Source: Patella vulgata (Eukaryota > Mollusca > Gastropoda > Patellidae). From it: a stretch of 64,000 bases of DNA. The stretch lies in contig NC_065882.2 of NCBI RefSeq assembly GCF_932274485.2, forward strand, positions 75,356,767-75,420,766. The letters are read 5' to 3'. The notes below the pieces were generated by a model that was not told where the DNA came from, did not search any database, and was given only the letters and a program-made list of their open reading frames with translations. The position numbers and the translations under genes are program-made. Below are positions 1 through 10,171 of the stretch, piece after piece (position 1 is the stretch's first letter; each line of letters starts with the position of its first letter).

Positions 1-721
1 CCAATTAGGTTTCCCATTATAGACTTCCCTGGTTGTTTCACATTGGATGCAGAGTTCTATCAGTAGATGGTCGCTGCCAAGTGTTTCATCTTCGTGTACT
101 TGCCAATCGCAGCGGTTTGCCATACCAAGCGTACAGAGCGTGAGATCCAGGTGTGAAGGTGGGGCATTTCCTCCAACAAAAGTATGGCTCTCGTCGTTCA
201 GTACGCACAGGTCGTTCTCTTCTATTGTTGAGCATACATAGGCTAATCCGCCGACAGTCATTCCTCGGTGACCCCCACAGGACGTGTTTTGCGTTGAAAT
301 CCCCGCAAAACACAAATTCGCCCTGAGGAAGCTGGTCGAGAAGTGACTGGAAGTCAACTGGTTTTCTCGTGACATCTGGGGGTACATAGACATTCACTAT
401 TGTCAATTTTGTATTATTGCTCAATGTGATGGCTATGCCCATTGCTTCTAGAGGGTCCTCTACGTCAAGCGAAACAGAAATATAATTTAAGTTATCACTG
501 ACGTAGATGGCAAGACCGCCGCCACGTGTCGTGCTGCCCGGTCTGTCCCTTCTCTGACAAGTGTATCCGGGCAAGTAGATGTCGTTCTTGGTTGGTAGTA
601 GCTTGGTTTCTTGGAGGCATATTACATCTTTCGGGTTGCGGGTGATGTATTTTCTCAGCTCAGCACATCTGGGAGCCAGTCCATTAACGTTTAGTTGTAG
701 AACTTTTACCTGGCCCGCCAT
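1..721 (-). pseudogene. LINE ORF2, N-terminal endonuclease domain, frameshifted
   Basis: Starts MAGQVKVLQLNVNGL at 721 and shows the apurinic/apyrimidinic endonuclease fold that nicks target DNA for LINE insertion: N11-V-N near the start, LQETK with E38, and GDFNAKHVLWGS with D141, N143 and H146. After SPRN (about position 270) the open frame turns into unrelated residues and stops at 86. The expected continuation (VLNDESHTF, SHLDLTL, then LGSDHLLIEL with the terminal catalytic D-H pair) lies in another - strand frame and stays open to the left edge. So this copy has one indel near 260-275 and is probably dead. ORF2 normally continues into reverse transcriptase, which lies outside the window. 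Confidence 0.82.
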
Positions 722-759
722 GTTGACTGTCCGGATGGATGCCTCTCTGTCTTGTCTAT

Positions 760-2133
760 TTATTTGTCAATTGGCGTTTCACATTCCATAGGAGGTACCT
801 CATTAGTGTTCGTCTTTGGTGTTAAAACCGGCAAGCAACTGGGCATATCGCCAGTGCTGTAGTGACGAAAATGAGATATCCTTCTACGGAGTGCGAGGTT
901 TGCCGTTTGATCGCCTTTTGTGGTTTCTTCGTCGTCTTCTTCTCTTGATCTTTTTTTTACCGTGTTGATTGAATTAATCATGACACACAGGACATCGGCG
1001 TTGACCATGTGTGTCTTTATTTTGCCGAGTAGGCTTGCCATCTTGGTAGTTTGGTCCTCATTGGACACGGCCACCCTGAGGAACTCGATCATGAAGTTCA
1101 TGAAGCCACTTTCCGTTTTAAATTTAGGAATGAAGTGTTCTTCATGAATCTTCGTTTTCGGTTCCTCTTCTTTCTTCTTGGATGGATTTGTCTTCTGTTT
1201 GACCTCTACAGGTTTGGTAGATGTTTTCTCCTCTTTCTTCTTCTTGTCTTTACCTTTAGGGGTGGGGGTTGCATCGGACGTCGAGAGAGTCGGTGCTGGA
1301 GCTTGTTTTGGTTCCACCACAGGTTCTCTGACTACTTTTGCTTCTCTCTCCTTGTTCTTTACTTGCTGGGTTGCCTCCCTAAAGGTAAGTTTATCTTTGC
1401 TTTGCAGACGTAGCGCTGCTTTGGTCGCTTGTATTCTTGGGCATTGCGGGGAGTTGGCTGCGTGGCTGCCCTTGCAGTTTGAGCAGTTAATTTTGCTACC
1501 CATCCTACACTCAGCCACCGCGTGTTCTCCTCCGCATTGGGCGCATACGGTTTTTCCCTTACAGTACTTTACCGTATGTCCTAGTTTCTGGCAGTTGGCG
1601 CACTGCCCCACCCTCTGAACATAGGGGTGGGTACGGCGGTTGAGGTACACGATTTTAAGGGCCTCAGGTGCGGTACCTTTCTTGAAGGATAGGGCGACGC
1701 TTCCCCGAACCATCCCCTGGGCCACATTAAACCGATATACCTCGGTAGCATGGTACCCCCTCTCTGTAAGATCTTCCAGAATTTCCTCCCCGGTATATTC
1801 GGCCGGTATCCCATGAACAACCACCTTATCAATAGACAAGGTGATGGGTTCGGACACCGTCACGGTCATACCGAGAAGTAGGTTCTGGGCCAGCGCTAGG
1901 TCCATGTCAGACCTACTTTTTAGGGCAAGTCTAACATGTCCCGGCACTGTGATCTTTATGTCGGGTATGATGATAATACCCCACTTACTCTTCAATTCCT
2001 TACCTTCCAGTGACCTCACAAGTACGACGTGGGTCTGTTCTTCTCTCCTTTTTGTCGCAGGAAAGAACTTTGGTGCAGGGCTGCTTTTAAAAGCGTCAGC
2101 CATTGACATGGGTGAGCTAGCCTCTGTCGCCAT
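760..2133 (-). CDS. LINE ORF1, gag-like nucleic-acid-binding protein
   Basis: 457 residues from ATG at 2133. ORF1 proteins of I/Jockey LINEs bind the element RNA and form the ribonucleoprotein. Three zinc knuckles lie in a row: C178-x2-C181-x4-H186-x4-C191, C197-x2-C200-x3-H204-x4-C209 and C217-x2-C220-x3-H224-x6-C231 (ending in CP). Residues 35-165 form an RRM-like region (VVVHGIPAEYTGEEILEDL). The C-terminal third is a charged, low-complexity lysine-rich segment (about 285-345) followed by a short predicted helical region. The frame is intact over its full length, unlike ORF2. It is transposon protein, not a host gene. Confidence 0.85.
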   Translation of the reverse strand: MATEASSPMSMADAFKSSPAPKFFPATKRREEQTHVVLVRSLEGKELKSKWGIIIIPDIKITVPGHVRLALKSRSDMDLALAQNLLLGMTVTVSEPITLSIDKVVVHGIPAEYTGEEILEDLTERGYHATEVYRFNVAQGMVRGSVALSFKKGTAPEALKIVYLNRRTHPYVQRVGQCANCQKLGHTVKYCKGKTVCAQCGGEHAVAECRMGSKINCSNCKGSHAANSPQCPRIQATKAALRLQSKDKLTFREATQQVKNKEREAKVVREPVVEPKQAPAPTLSTSDATPTPKGKDKKKKEEKTSTKPVEVKQKTNPSKKKEEEPKTKIHEEHFIPKFKTESGFMNFMIEFLRVAVSNEDQTTKMASLLGKIKTHMVNADVLCVMINSINTVKKRSREEDDEETTKGDQTANLALRRRISHFRHYSTGDMPSCLPVLTPKTNTNEVPPMECETPIDK

Positions 2134-2300
2134 CGTTTTGATCCGGTCTTATATAGTACTGGACAAGTTCGATGTCCAGCCGAGAATTCCAGATACCACA
2201 CCCACACACTGTGACCTGATTGGCCAGTATTCAGTCAGGGATGGGTTATGCCCCGATCGAATAGATAGTTTTGACCAATCAGCTACGGGTAGGTGTTAGA

Positions 2301-3013
2301 TTTCAGAACAGCTGGTTATTACATAATACCAGGTTAAGCTTTCAGCACAGATTGCTTTACAAGACCAAGGACATTACGTAACACATACCAGCTGTAATAA
2401 CTAATGACTTGGATATGGCTGCACCCAGCTGCGCCACTGTGTCATTATATGTTAAGGATGTATTAATCAATTTTATGTGCCACTGGCGTTAAGTGACATT
2501 TTCCTAGATAATCTCCAATTGTGTAACAAAGGGTTAGGGTTGGGGTTAGCGCTAGGGCTGTTTACATCTTGTGACCTTTGACCAAATCTGGAGGTGGCCT
2601 TAAAAAATAGATCTAACCCCAATTGTACAGATATACACACAATCGACATTCATAAATGCATTTGGAAATTGGAACTAAAAGGATGGTCAAATTTGTCGGT
2701 TATATAAACCAATTTATCTAATGACTTAAATCGTTTTCTCGTTTGAATTTTCATACAAAACCTTTCGACACAGTCAAGTTATGAGATTTATTTAGAACGG
2801 AATGGTATTACTTCTTTTGTAGAAATTAATTTAAACTGTTGTTTGTTATTGAAGGCGCCCTATGGGTGTTTTTCAGGGAATCCAGTATTTTTCTAGTAAG
2901 TGTGGATGTCTCTATTATTCATATATACGAAATATGCCATACTTTTATTGGCAAAAACTGCCATATAAATACTTTTGTGGGAATGTATCTTTAAAAACAC
3001 AATAATAATACAC
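2301..3013. other. No gene seen; AT-rich spacer with a half MITE
   Basis: Apart from the half copy of the GGTTAGGG-core MITE at 2531-2619, nothing recognisable. No sizeable open frame. Confidence 0.6.
2531..2619. repeat. Half copy of the palindromic GGTTAGGG-core MITE
   Basis: Contains GGGTTAGGGTTGGGGTTAGC, then GTTTACATCTTGTGACCTTTGACC and finally TAGATCTAACCCC. These match one arm of the elements at 22802, 25212, 29269 and 29744. The opposite arm is absent here. Confidence 0.7.
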
Positions 3014-3023
3014 GAGGGGGGGG

Positions 3024-3250
3024 GGGAGAGAAAAATGGGGTTTAACGTCCATTCGACACAAACTAGGCCATTTCAGGACTAACACATGCGCGTAGGAGGA
3101 AACCGGAGGAACCAGCGAAAACCTACGAGGATGGACAGGCGACCCAGCTCCTTGTCACGTACAACCGGGGAATCGAAACCACGTCAGTTGATTCAATGAT
3201 AGACCGTGTGATACAGCGCGCACGTGCTAACCAGTTGTCATCCAACCCCG
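3024..3250 (-). repeat. SINE-B copy
   Basis: Tail at the left (GAGAG, AATGGGGTTTAACGTCC), tRNA-like head at the right ending TCATCCAACCCC. An internal piece of the body around 'TTCAATTTTATTTCAATAA' is deleted compared with 62704-62983. Confidence 0.8.
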
Positions 3251-3489
3251 TCTGATTTAGACAGTAGGTAATACTATTTTGAATTTAGATGTCATTTTAC
3301 AAACTGCTGATAACTAGATTATGAGCAGTCCGGTAATGCATAATCTAAGATGTTCAAGGAAAGGAACGATCCTCAAAAAGAATGATCGGACAAAAATAAG
3401 GCTTTACTGTTTTGATCCGTCCCATCTGTCCGTTCTAAAGTGAAGTACTCTTCCTCGCCTCCCCTAACTGGACTTCAGTAACTATATGA

Positions 3490-3690
3490 ATGGAGTTTAA
3501 CGTCTCGTCAAAACAGTAGGTCTTTTTTGAGTGGGTTCTGGTTTTCTGAGGTGTGTGGGGGCGGGTGAGGGGGTGAGGGGGGCGGGGCACCTACGCTTCA
3601 CCGAATTCAAACTGTCAAAGATTCTTGTACCAGCACCTATATGTGTACATTGCTGTCCCAACCAAACGACTAAAATCCTAGATACACCCA
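3490..3690 (-). repeat. Diverged SINE-A fragment with a G-rich insert
   Basis: GAGTTTAACGTC at the left, GAATTCAAACTGTCAAAG in the middle and CCCAACCAAACGACTA at the right line up with the body of SINE-A (compare 4098-4467). The expected GCCCGGGCAGCGGC segment is replaced by G-rich sequence. Confidence 0.5.
3557..3587 (+). other. Possible G-quadruplex tract
   Basis: Five runs of three or more G separated by one to three bases (GGGGG C GGG TGA GGGGG TGA GGGGGG C GGGG). This satisfies the usual G4 pattern. No gene nearby to suggest a role. Confidence 0.55.
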
Positions 3691-4097
3691 CCGAGGCCTA
3701 GCAACAAACGCATCAAAACAAAAACAGTATTAGCTATGTGGGTTCAATTTTATACCTTGTAATTCAAGAAGATTTAAAACATATTGCCTGGGTATTGATT
3801 TCCTGAACTTTTCATCAAATGTCTAGTGAGTCAATTTTCTCCAAGCAATAAAATGTTTAGCTTTTATACACTATGTAAATGCTAATCGAAAGTTAAGATA
3901 TAACGCACAGTGTGCATGTGATATCCCACAGACGTCCCCTAAAGCCTAACACACACGGGCGATTTATTTCGCGTGTTGAACCAGCGAATGCCTTAAGGCA
4001 ACCACCGATGCTGTAGAAATTTGCGGGTTACAGTTCCATTATCGTTGATAAAATGACTAGTGAAATGGCGCCGCCTGTGAATGGACATTAGGTAAAA
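3691..4097. other. No gene or recognisable repeat
   Basis: AT-rich sequence with no open frame of note; nothing supported here. Confidence 0.6.
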
Positions 4098-4467
4098 ATG
4101 AAATGAAATGGGGTTTAACGTCCTACTGTTCTGCTCCTATACTGGACTAATGAAGACGGGCATACGCCATACAGTGTGCTATGAGGGAAATTTTGCCCGA
4201 GCAGCGGCACTATCGCCTACTCTTATATCGAATTCCAACTGCCAGGAGATCTTTTACGTGCATTCCAATATATACACGGGACCTCGGTTTTTCGTCCCAT
4301 CCGAACGACTAGACAGCTGTCCTTGTCAGGCCTTTCGTCCTGCATCACTGACAAGGGGGAAACCACGCCAGAAAATCTAGATGAACTTTCTCGGCCAATG
4401 CAGGGATCGAACACCCGACCTCCAGGCTAGCGAGCCAGCGTCTTACCCACTTAGCCACGTGATCCCC
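4098..4467 (-). repeat. SINE-A, full-length copy
   Basis: Left end AAATGAAATGAAATGGGG is the reverse of the (ATTTC)n tail. The right end reads, on the - strand, as a tRNA-like head: box A-like GTGGCTAAGTGGGTAAGACG and box B-like GGTGTTCGATCCC. About 370 bp. Body carries the conserved CCATCCGAACGACTAGACAG stretch. Confidence 0.9.
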
Positions 4468-5069
4468 GAAATAGGTAAAAGCGAGCCGATATTTTGTAAG
4501 GTCTTCAGAACGTAATATGTTAAAATGTAATTTTCTCTGTGTGGATAAAATTTGATACTATCAATTTGAAATGCCCCCAACACGATTTTAAATCAAATAT
4601 AATTTCAGATTTATAAAGATAAATATTGTAGGTTCGGTATCCAAAAGAATAAATAGTAACTCTAGGCTAATCTCCTTTAATTGGACTGAAATTGACAGGA
4701 AATTGCAACCCAAGGGATCGCGAAAATATTGGCATGATCATGTGTACGAATCTTCTAGTGACGTTATTCATGGTGAGTTTTTTACACCTAAAGGCGCATT
4801 TTATTCAGAATATGAAGAAGACCCACACTACAATTCCACGAATATTTTAATACACTCTTCACAAAGACAATTTCAATTCAAACCTTAGGCATATCTGTTT
4901 TATTGAGCTGACATTTTCAAGAATTGAAGCCTGTTGGTAATATTTAATTGGATAGAAACCAATTTTAACAGAGAATCTGTGAAATGCCATTGCATATCTA
5001 GGCAACAATAATTAGAAGCCCTAGTGATTTCCGGATGAGGACAATATGCAACTCATGACGAAGAATATA
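4468..5069. other. No supported gene
   Basis: A 61-codon open frame at 4703-4888 (begins at TTG, no ATG) has fairly ordinary composition but no recognisable motif or splice context. I do not call it a gene. Confidence 0.5.
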
Positions 5070-5100
5070 AATGAAATGAAATGGGGTTGAACGTCCTGCT
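5070..5100 (-). repeat. SINE-A tail fragment
   Basis: AAATGAAATGAAATGGGG then TTGAACGTCCTGCT: only the last 30 bases of a SINE-A remain, directly before the target duplication of the SINE-B at 5110. Confidence 0.7.
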
Positions 5101-5109
5101 GATCATAAA

Positions 5110-5155
<46 letters not shown>

Positions 5156-5426
5156 GGGGTTTAACGTCAACTCGACACAAACTAGGTCATTTCGGGACTA
5201 ACATATGGTTTTTTAAATTTTGTTTCAATAATTCGCTTGCGCGTAGCGGTCTTTAGCAGTGGGAGGAAACCGGAGGACCCGGAGAAAACCCACGAGGTTG
5301 GACATTCGACCCTACTCCTTGCCACGTACAACTAGGGATTCGAAACCACACCAGTTAACTCAATGACAGGCTTTATGATACAGCGCCGCACGCTAACCAT
5401 TCAGCCATCCAACCCCCGATCATAAA
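5101..5426 (-). repeat. SINE-B copy with 9 bp target duplication
   Basis: The element (5110-5417) has a long (GA)n tail at its left, then AAATGGGGTTTAACGTC, body, and a tRNA-like head at the right. It is bounded by GATCATAAA at 5101-5109 and again at 5418-5426, a target-site duplication typical of LINE-driven insertion. It sits between a SINE-A tail fragment and a full SINE-A. Confidence 0.88.
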
Positions 5427-5431
5427 GTCAG

Positions 5432-5800
5432 ATGAAATGAAATGGGGTTTAACGTCCTACTGTTCTGCTCCGAACTGGGCTAATGAAGACGGGCATATGC
5501 CATACAGTGTGCTATGAGTCAAATTTTGCCCGAACAGCGGCACTACGGTCTACTCTTATATCGAAATCCAACTGTCAAGGGATCTTTTACATGCACGCCA
5601 ATGTGTGCATGGGATCTCGTTTTTTTGTCCCCTCCGAACGACTAGACAGCTGTCATTGTCAGCCCCCCCCCATCCTGCATCACTGACAAGGGGGAAACCA
5701 CGTCGGAAAATCTGGATGAACTTTCTCGGCCAATGCAGGGATCGAACTCCCGACCTCCAGGCTAGCGAACTGCGTCTTACCCACTTAGCCACCGCCCCCC
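5432..5800 (-). repeat. SINE-A, near full-length
   Basis: ATGAAATGAAATGGGGTTTA at the left; the tRNA-like head ends CTTACCCACTTAGCCACC followed by a C homopolymer. About 370 bp, with the same body as 4098-4467. Confidence 0.88.
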
Positions 5801-6634
5801 CCCCCCACGAACAATATAGAATAAGATGTTAACCCATAATAGTTTCCTAACACTGGGCGGATACAGGAATTTTTTTTAAAAAGAGAGGGGGAGGGGCGCA
5901 GCGAAACTGGGCAAAAAATCGGATTCTTTTCTTTCCATTACCCCTTAGAATAAACCCACGGCAAGGGAACTAAACAGTGTAATTTCCTACATTTAAACAG
6001 TTTGTGACATTCTTATTTCCGACATTTCCGACAAAAGATATAAGAAAAGAAAAAAAAAACCCGAACGTTCCCAGCTAAATAAATTCATTCTTGCTCATCG
6101 AAGCTTGATGTATACAAATATACTTTTTACGTTTATATGGTGATTGTACCTTTTCAGATCTTATAACTTTTTATATAATTACAAATCAGTAATAAGTTAA
6201 TTGACAAATGATTGGGACCTTCTCTTGGGATTTCTCAGAGGAAAAGTCATGGCAAAATGGACTAAAAAAACCTGCAATTTGTTGCATGTTACATATAAAC
6301 AGTTTGTGCCATTTTTATTTCCGTTTCATATGTTCGTACAATATTGTCCGTAGCGCAGTTTTGATTTCTTGTGGAAACACCTATCATTCCGGCAGAGATA
6401 TAAGTAAAGATAGAACCTCGAGCGGACCCAGCCAAATAAAGTTTTGCTAGTTCTTTGAATCTTGCTATATACTAATATCCTTCTACGTTTTAATATAACA
6501 AAGTATTGGCCTTTTGAAATTTTAATAAAATGTCTCGAAAGAATCGCCATTATGTTTGGCGCAATGTAGCCCGGTTGATGTTGACGTGCCATAAAACCTC
6601 ATTTTATTTCATTTCAGATTTTTATAACATTTTA
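5801..6634. other. No gene seen
   Basis: AT-rich spacer. The stretches 5985-6060 and 6290-6460 resemble each other loosely (ACAGTTTGTG..ATTTTTATTTCCG..AGATATAAG..CCAGC.AAATAAA), suggesting an old duplication of about 300 bp. No open frame is credible. Confidence 0.45.
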
Positions 6635-6911
6635 GGGGGGTTGGATGGCCGAATGGTTAGCGCATGTGCGCTGTATCATAAGGTCTGTCATTGAGTCAAC
6701 TGGCGTGGTTTCGATTCCCCGGTTGTACGTGACAAGGAGTTGGGTTGCCTGTCCATCCTCGTAGGTTTTCTCTGGGTCCTCCGGTTTCCTCCTACGCGCA
6801 TGGTAATTATTAAAATAAAATCCAACCATGTGTTAGTCCCGAAATGGCCTAGTTTGGGTCGAGTGGACATTAACCCCCATCTCTCTCTCTCTCCCTCTTT
6901 CTCTCTTTCTA
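6635..6911 (+). repeat. SINE-B copy
   Basis: tRNA-like head GGTTGGATGGCCGAATGGTT with box B GGTTTCGATTCCCC; tail CCCATCTCTCTCTC. Slight internal deletion in the body. Confidence 0.87.
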
Positions 6912-7139
6912 ATTGACAAATCAGTAGTAAATTAATTGCAGATTTATGTGCCCCAACAGGTCAAGCAAAATTAGTATATAAAAGCACATTGTATGTCCAT
7001 ATGTATAAACGACCAGCCGAGTCAAGTGATGCGAAACAATTTTACTTAAAACAGTAGCTAAATTTTAATTTTCGAAATGATCGGTCCACGCCCCGAGCCG
7101 TTTTGAAGCGTAGTCTTCTTAAAATCATTCCTACCTAAA

Positions 7140-7440
7140 ACAAAAAAAACCCTGTTCACACATTCGCGATTAGTTGGATAAGCATATCATGTTTCATCAA
7201 AATCAGGTGAAAATTATGACCTGTAGAGTGTCCACCAGCTAAAAACGTGATTTTTCGTGCAATCAGGGGCCATAAACCATGAAGTTATGGCCCAATACAT
7301 ATTAAAATATCGAAAGCAACCGGGATCTTTGGGAGATAGACCTATATTTCATCAAAGTCGGATAAAAATTGTGACGCACGGACGTCCGGAAGCGAAGAGG
7401 CGACGGCATAATACGTCAACATTATCTGTAATATATCTGC
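7140..7440. repeat. Isolated unit related to the 11.6-12.4 kb tandem block
   Basis: Shares CAGCTAAAAACGTGATTTTT, AATCAGGGGCCATAA, a 'GAAAGCAACCGGGATCTTTG' version of the unit core, and TCATCAAAGTCGGATAAAAA with the block at 11620-12440. Confidence 0.6.
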
Positions 7441-7829
7441 TAAAAAAAGTAATATTTACACTTTATCCCCGGTAATCAAAAGATTGAATACATTTATCAC
7501 TCTAAAGTTAAGTGTTTTATTTAAAGAGCAAAACATATTATTCGTGTACAATTATTATATTAGTACACAATAACCAACATTCTCACGATAAATCGAACGC
7601 TAGCGGCTATATTATATTCTTTATTTGAAGGTGATTCTGTCTTTGTTTACCAGTTAAATGTAAAACAATTATTTATTAAAAGTTAACGACCTCGATATGC
7701 CTGTATCCGAGTGTCGCGGTGTACCTCATACTGCACGCAGCGACCTATCTACGTCATACTTCCCAGAATGTGACACTGCACTGATTATCCGCCATTTAAA
7801 ACGATCATGTGATCATTTTGGGGCGGGAC

Positions 7830-8096
7830 TTATCGATTCGACACCGCTTTGTTTAGACAACAAAGTAAAAATAACCCACGCACGTGTGTTTTATGTAAAC
7901 ACGGCATGTCGCTGACACTCGCGTAAAAGCGATATATAATATGTGCTATGGGCAATATTGCAATAAACTCTTTACCTTTGTAAACTGTCTTTAGAGTTTC
8001 AATCTGTTTATCTTTCAAAACAAGGTTAGATACTCCTAAATTTGTTTTCGCAAACAAAACCGCCTCTGTGAAATTATGTTTCATGGGCGCCGCCAT
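7830..8096 (-). pseudogene. Fragment of a RecQ-like DNA helicase, N-terminal end
   Basis: An 88-codon - strand frame from ATG at 8096. Residues 1-50 (ending LKDKQIETLKTVYKGKEFIA, then ILP) closely resemble the segment just before Walker A in RecQ-type helicases, usually followed by TGYGKSLIYQ. Here ILP is followed by unrelated residues with only IIYR left, so the ATP-binding loop is missing and the frame ends 35 residues later. No downstream helicase motifs are visible. It may be a decayed copy of a RecQ-like gene or a piece carried by an element; a first exon whose remainder is elsewhere is less likely because no donor site follows ILP. Confidence 0.45.
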
Positions 8097-8289
8097 ATTG
8101 AATAATTAGAGGACTATTTTGTGATTCGGCTTTGATTAGTTTGACATCTTTCATACACACAGCGGCTAAATAAACATATTAAATTTCATTCAATATGACA
8201 ATAGAAGAGAAATAAATACTTTTAAAATTTTCTAAAAGCATACTCAGTGTTTTCGACTAAAATCGTCGATGTAGGAATTTAAATGTCGG

Positions 8290-9300
8290 TTAATTAGCTT
8301 AGGGCCTATTCTCAGCCGGAGCTAGCTGTAGATAGGCAGCCTAAGTTTGGGATGGGTGTAGCTCTGTTCTCGGATCCTTGCATTGATGTGGAGCTTGTTT
8401 ATTTGTATCGACCGGGAATTGACTTATCATGTTACCATCTTGTTATTGTCGTTGTCATTTGTGCTTAAAAATGATAAGAGAACAATTGCATTTAAGTAAA
8501 CTTACCTTATTTTGTGTTCCAAGAAAATTCTTAAGAACGTTCATGTGCTTAGATTTTAAGTAGACTTCATTGTAAGCACAAGAACGTCATTATGCGTTCC
8601 AAGAAAAAACTTAAGCACAACTTCGTTCTTAAACATAGTCAATCTAAACACAAGTCCCAAGCAAGGTAGGCCTATACGGCTTGCTTACCAACCATAAATC
8701 TGTTTCTGCTTCAAAAAGATGGCTGAGGGTAGAGTTATTCGACGGCATTTCCGACACCTTTTGATACCAAAGAGACAATTACAAGACAGAGAAAATCCTT
8801 TTTCAGAAGAAATTAAGAATGCTAGGGGGCCTATAGAAAATTTGGCTTCTACTCTGAAACCATTTTATTTATTTGCCAATTGGTAAACAATAGGCTACAA
8901 ACACACGGGCTACTTTAAGATTAGGCGCTCTCAAAATTATTCAGTTAGTTTGTATGTGTCTTGCGTTTTTTATCTTGTCGCACGTTTTTTATGTGTATAG
9001 GGGACATTTCAAATGCATCTAAATCAACCATATATATATGACGTCAATGAAGCAGACGACAAATTTATGACGTAATTCGCATACCAAAGTTGTTTTTATG
9101 ACGTTAAAGAGCATCGTAGTCTCAGTTTATGGTAAACTTTACCAGTCACAATGTGCTTAGACTTATACTTGACTTGTGCTTACGTAAGAATGGTCTTGAG
9201 AATTTTCTTGAGACGGTATTTTTAAAAGTTTCTTGCATAAGAAAAAGTGAAGCATGACTTTGTGCTTACTTTAAGAATTTTCTACGAACCGGGCCCAGCT
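8290..9300. repeat. Possible DNA-transposon remnant with inverted, AAGCAC-rich flanks
   Basis: The left part (8460-8640) has CCAAGAAAATTCTTAAGAAC and TAAGCACAAGAACG. The right part (9150-9297), reversed, has TCGTAGAAAATTCTTAAAG and TAAGCACAAAG. Outer ends read TTAGGGCC and GGGCCCAGC. A 55-codon frame at 8719-8883 (MAEGRVIRRHF, later QDRENPFSEE) faintly recalls the N-terminus of Harbinger-type transposases. All of this is weak; the ends are not firmly placed. Confidence 0.3.
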
Positions 9301-9312
9301 GTTAATTATTAG

Positions 9313-9553
9313 TGGGGTTGGATGGCCGAATGGTTAGCGCGAGCGCATTGTATCATAAGGTTTGTCAATGAGTCAACTGGCGTGGTTTTGATTCCCCGGT
9401 TGTACGTGACAAGGAGCAGGGTCGCCTGTCCAACCTCGTGGGTTTTCTCGGGGTCCCCCGGTTTCCTTCCACTGCTTAAGACCCCTACGCGCATGCGAAT
9501 TTTTGAAATAAAATTGATCCGTGTGTGTCGAGTGGAATTTCAACCCTATTTCT
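9313..9553 (+). repeat. SINE-B copy
   Basis: Head GGGTTGGATGGCCGAATGGT, body with CCAACCTCGTGGGTTTTCTC, end GTCGAGTGGAATTTCAACCC; the TC tail is short. Confidence 0.87.
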
Positions 9554-10171
9554 CATTAAAATTAAAAATCTTTAATTTGTGACCGATGCCTGCAAAATAA
9601 GTCACGTGGGTGACTTCACCAAAATTGAGTTCTATACATTTCTTGAAAGCCACAACTGTAGGATTTAAAATGCAACAAAATTCCCGTTCGGGCTACTGGT
9701 TGTAAAATTAGTTGACGTGAAATAGACCAAATCAATAATTTCACCGCTGACTGATGTATGGCCTATAGCGCAAAATGAATGAAGGCGACTTCCGACTGAT
9801 TTTGCTGGCACCGGTCACATTGGGTGTCGTATTTCTAATAGATTTGCATGTATACTTACTTTTAGTACTTATTTTTATTGGGTATGCTTAGGTCTATGTT
9901 TGTATATCATACTAGTACATGTCCACCAGTGTGTTTGCAAAAGCTTCAAGACTAATCAAGTCTCTTTTTGTAACTTAAAATACAATATAATACAGAGTAC
10001 GGATTGTTGCGTCACACTTACCCAATATTCGGAATTTTAATACTACATGTAGTAATTTTCATTTTCAGGGTAAATAGAGGGTCTTTGGAGTAGGGGATTT
10101 AAGCAAAAAAATATTACCATCAAATGACCGTGAAATAGCTTTATTTAACGCCTGCTTTCACCGAAGTGATA
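9554..10171. other. No gene or recognisable repeat
   Basis: AT-rich spacer between SINE-B and the long-inverted-repeat element. Nothing supported. Confidence 0.55.

Larger units (their letters stand above)
1..2300 (-). mobile_element. LINE (non-LTR retrotransposon), 5' half, I/Jockey-like
   Basis: Two consecutive - strand reading frames give the classic two-ORF LINE layout: a gag-like zinc-knuckle ORF1 (760-2133), then 38 bases, then ORF2 starting with an apurinic-type endonuclease. The element runs off the left edge, so the reverse transcriptase is not in the window. About 160 bases upstream of ORF1 (2134-2300) probably are its 5' UTR; they contain a TATATAAGA-like stretch close to the ORF1 start. 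No target duplication could be defined at the 5' end. The knuckle arrangement and endonuclease style fit the I/Jockey group; the exact clade needs the reverse transcriptase. Confidence 0.85.

Noticed and set aside
1051-1618. + strand open frames of 120-146 codons
   Set aside because: They lie antisense to LINE ORF1 and have no motif; shadows of its codon composition.
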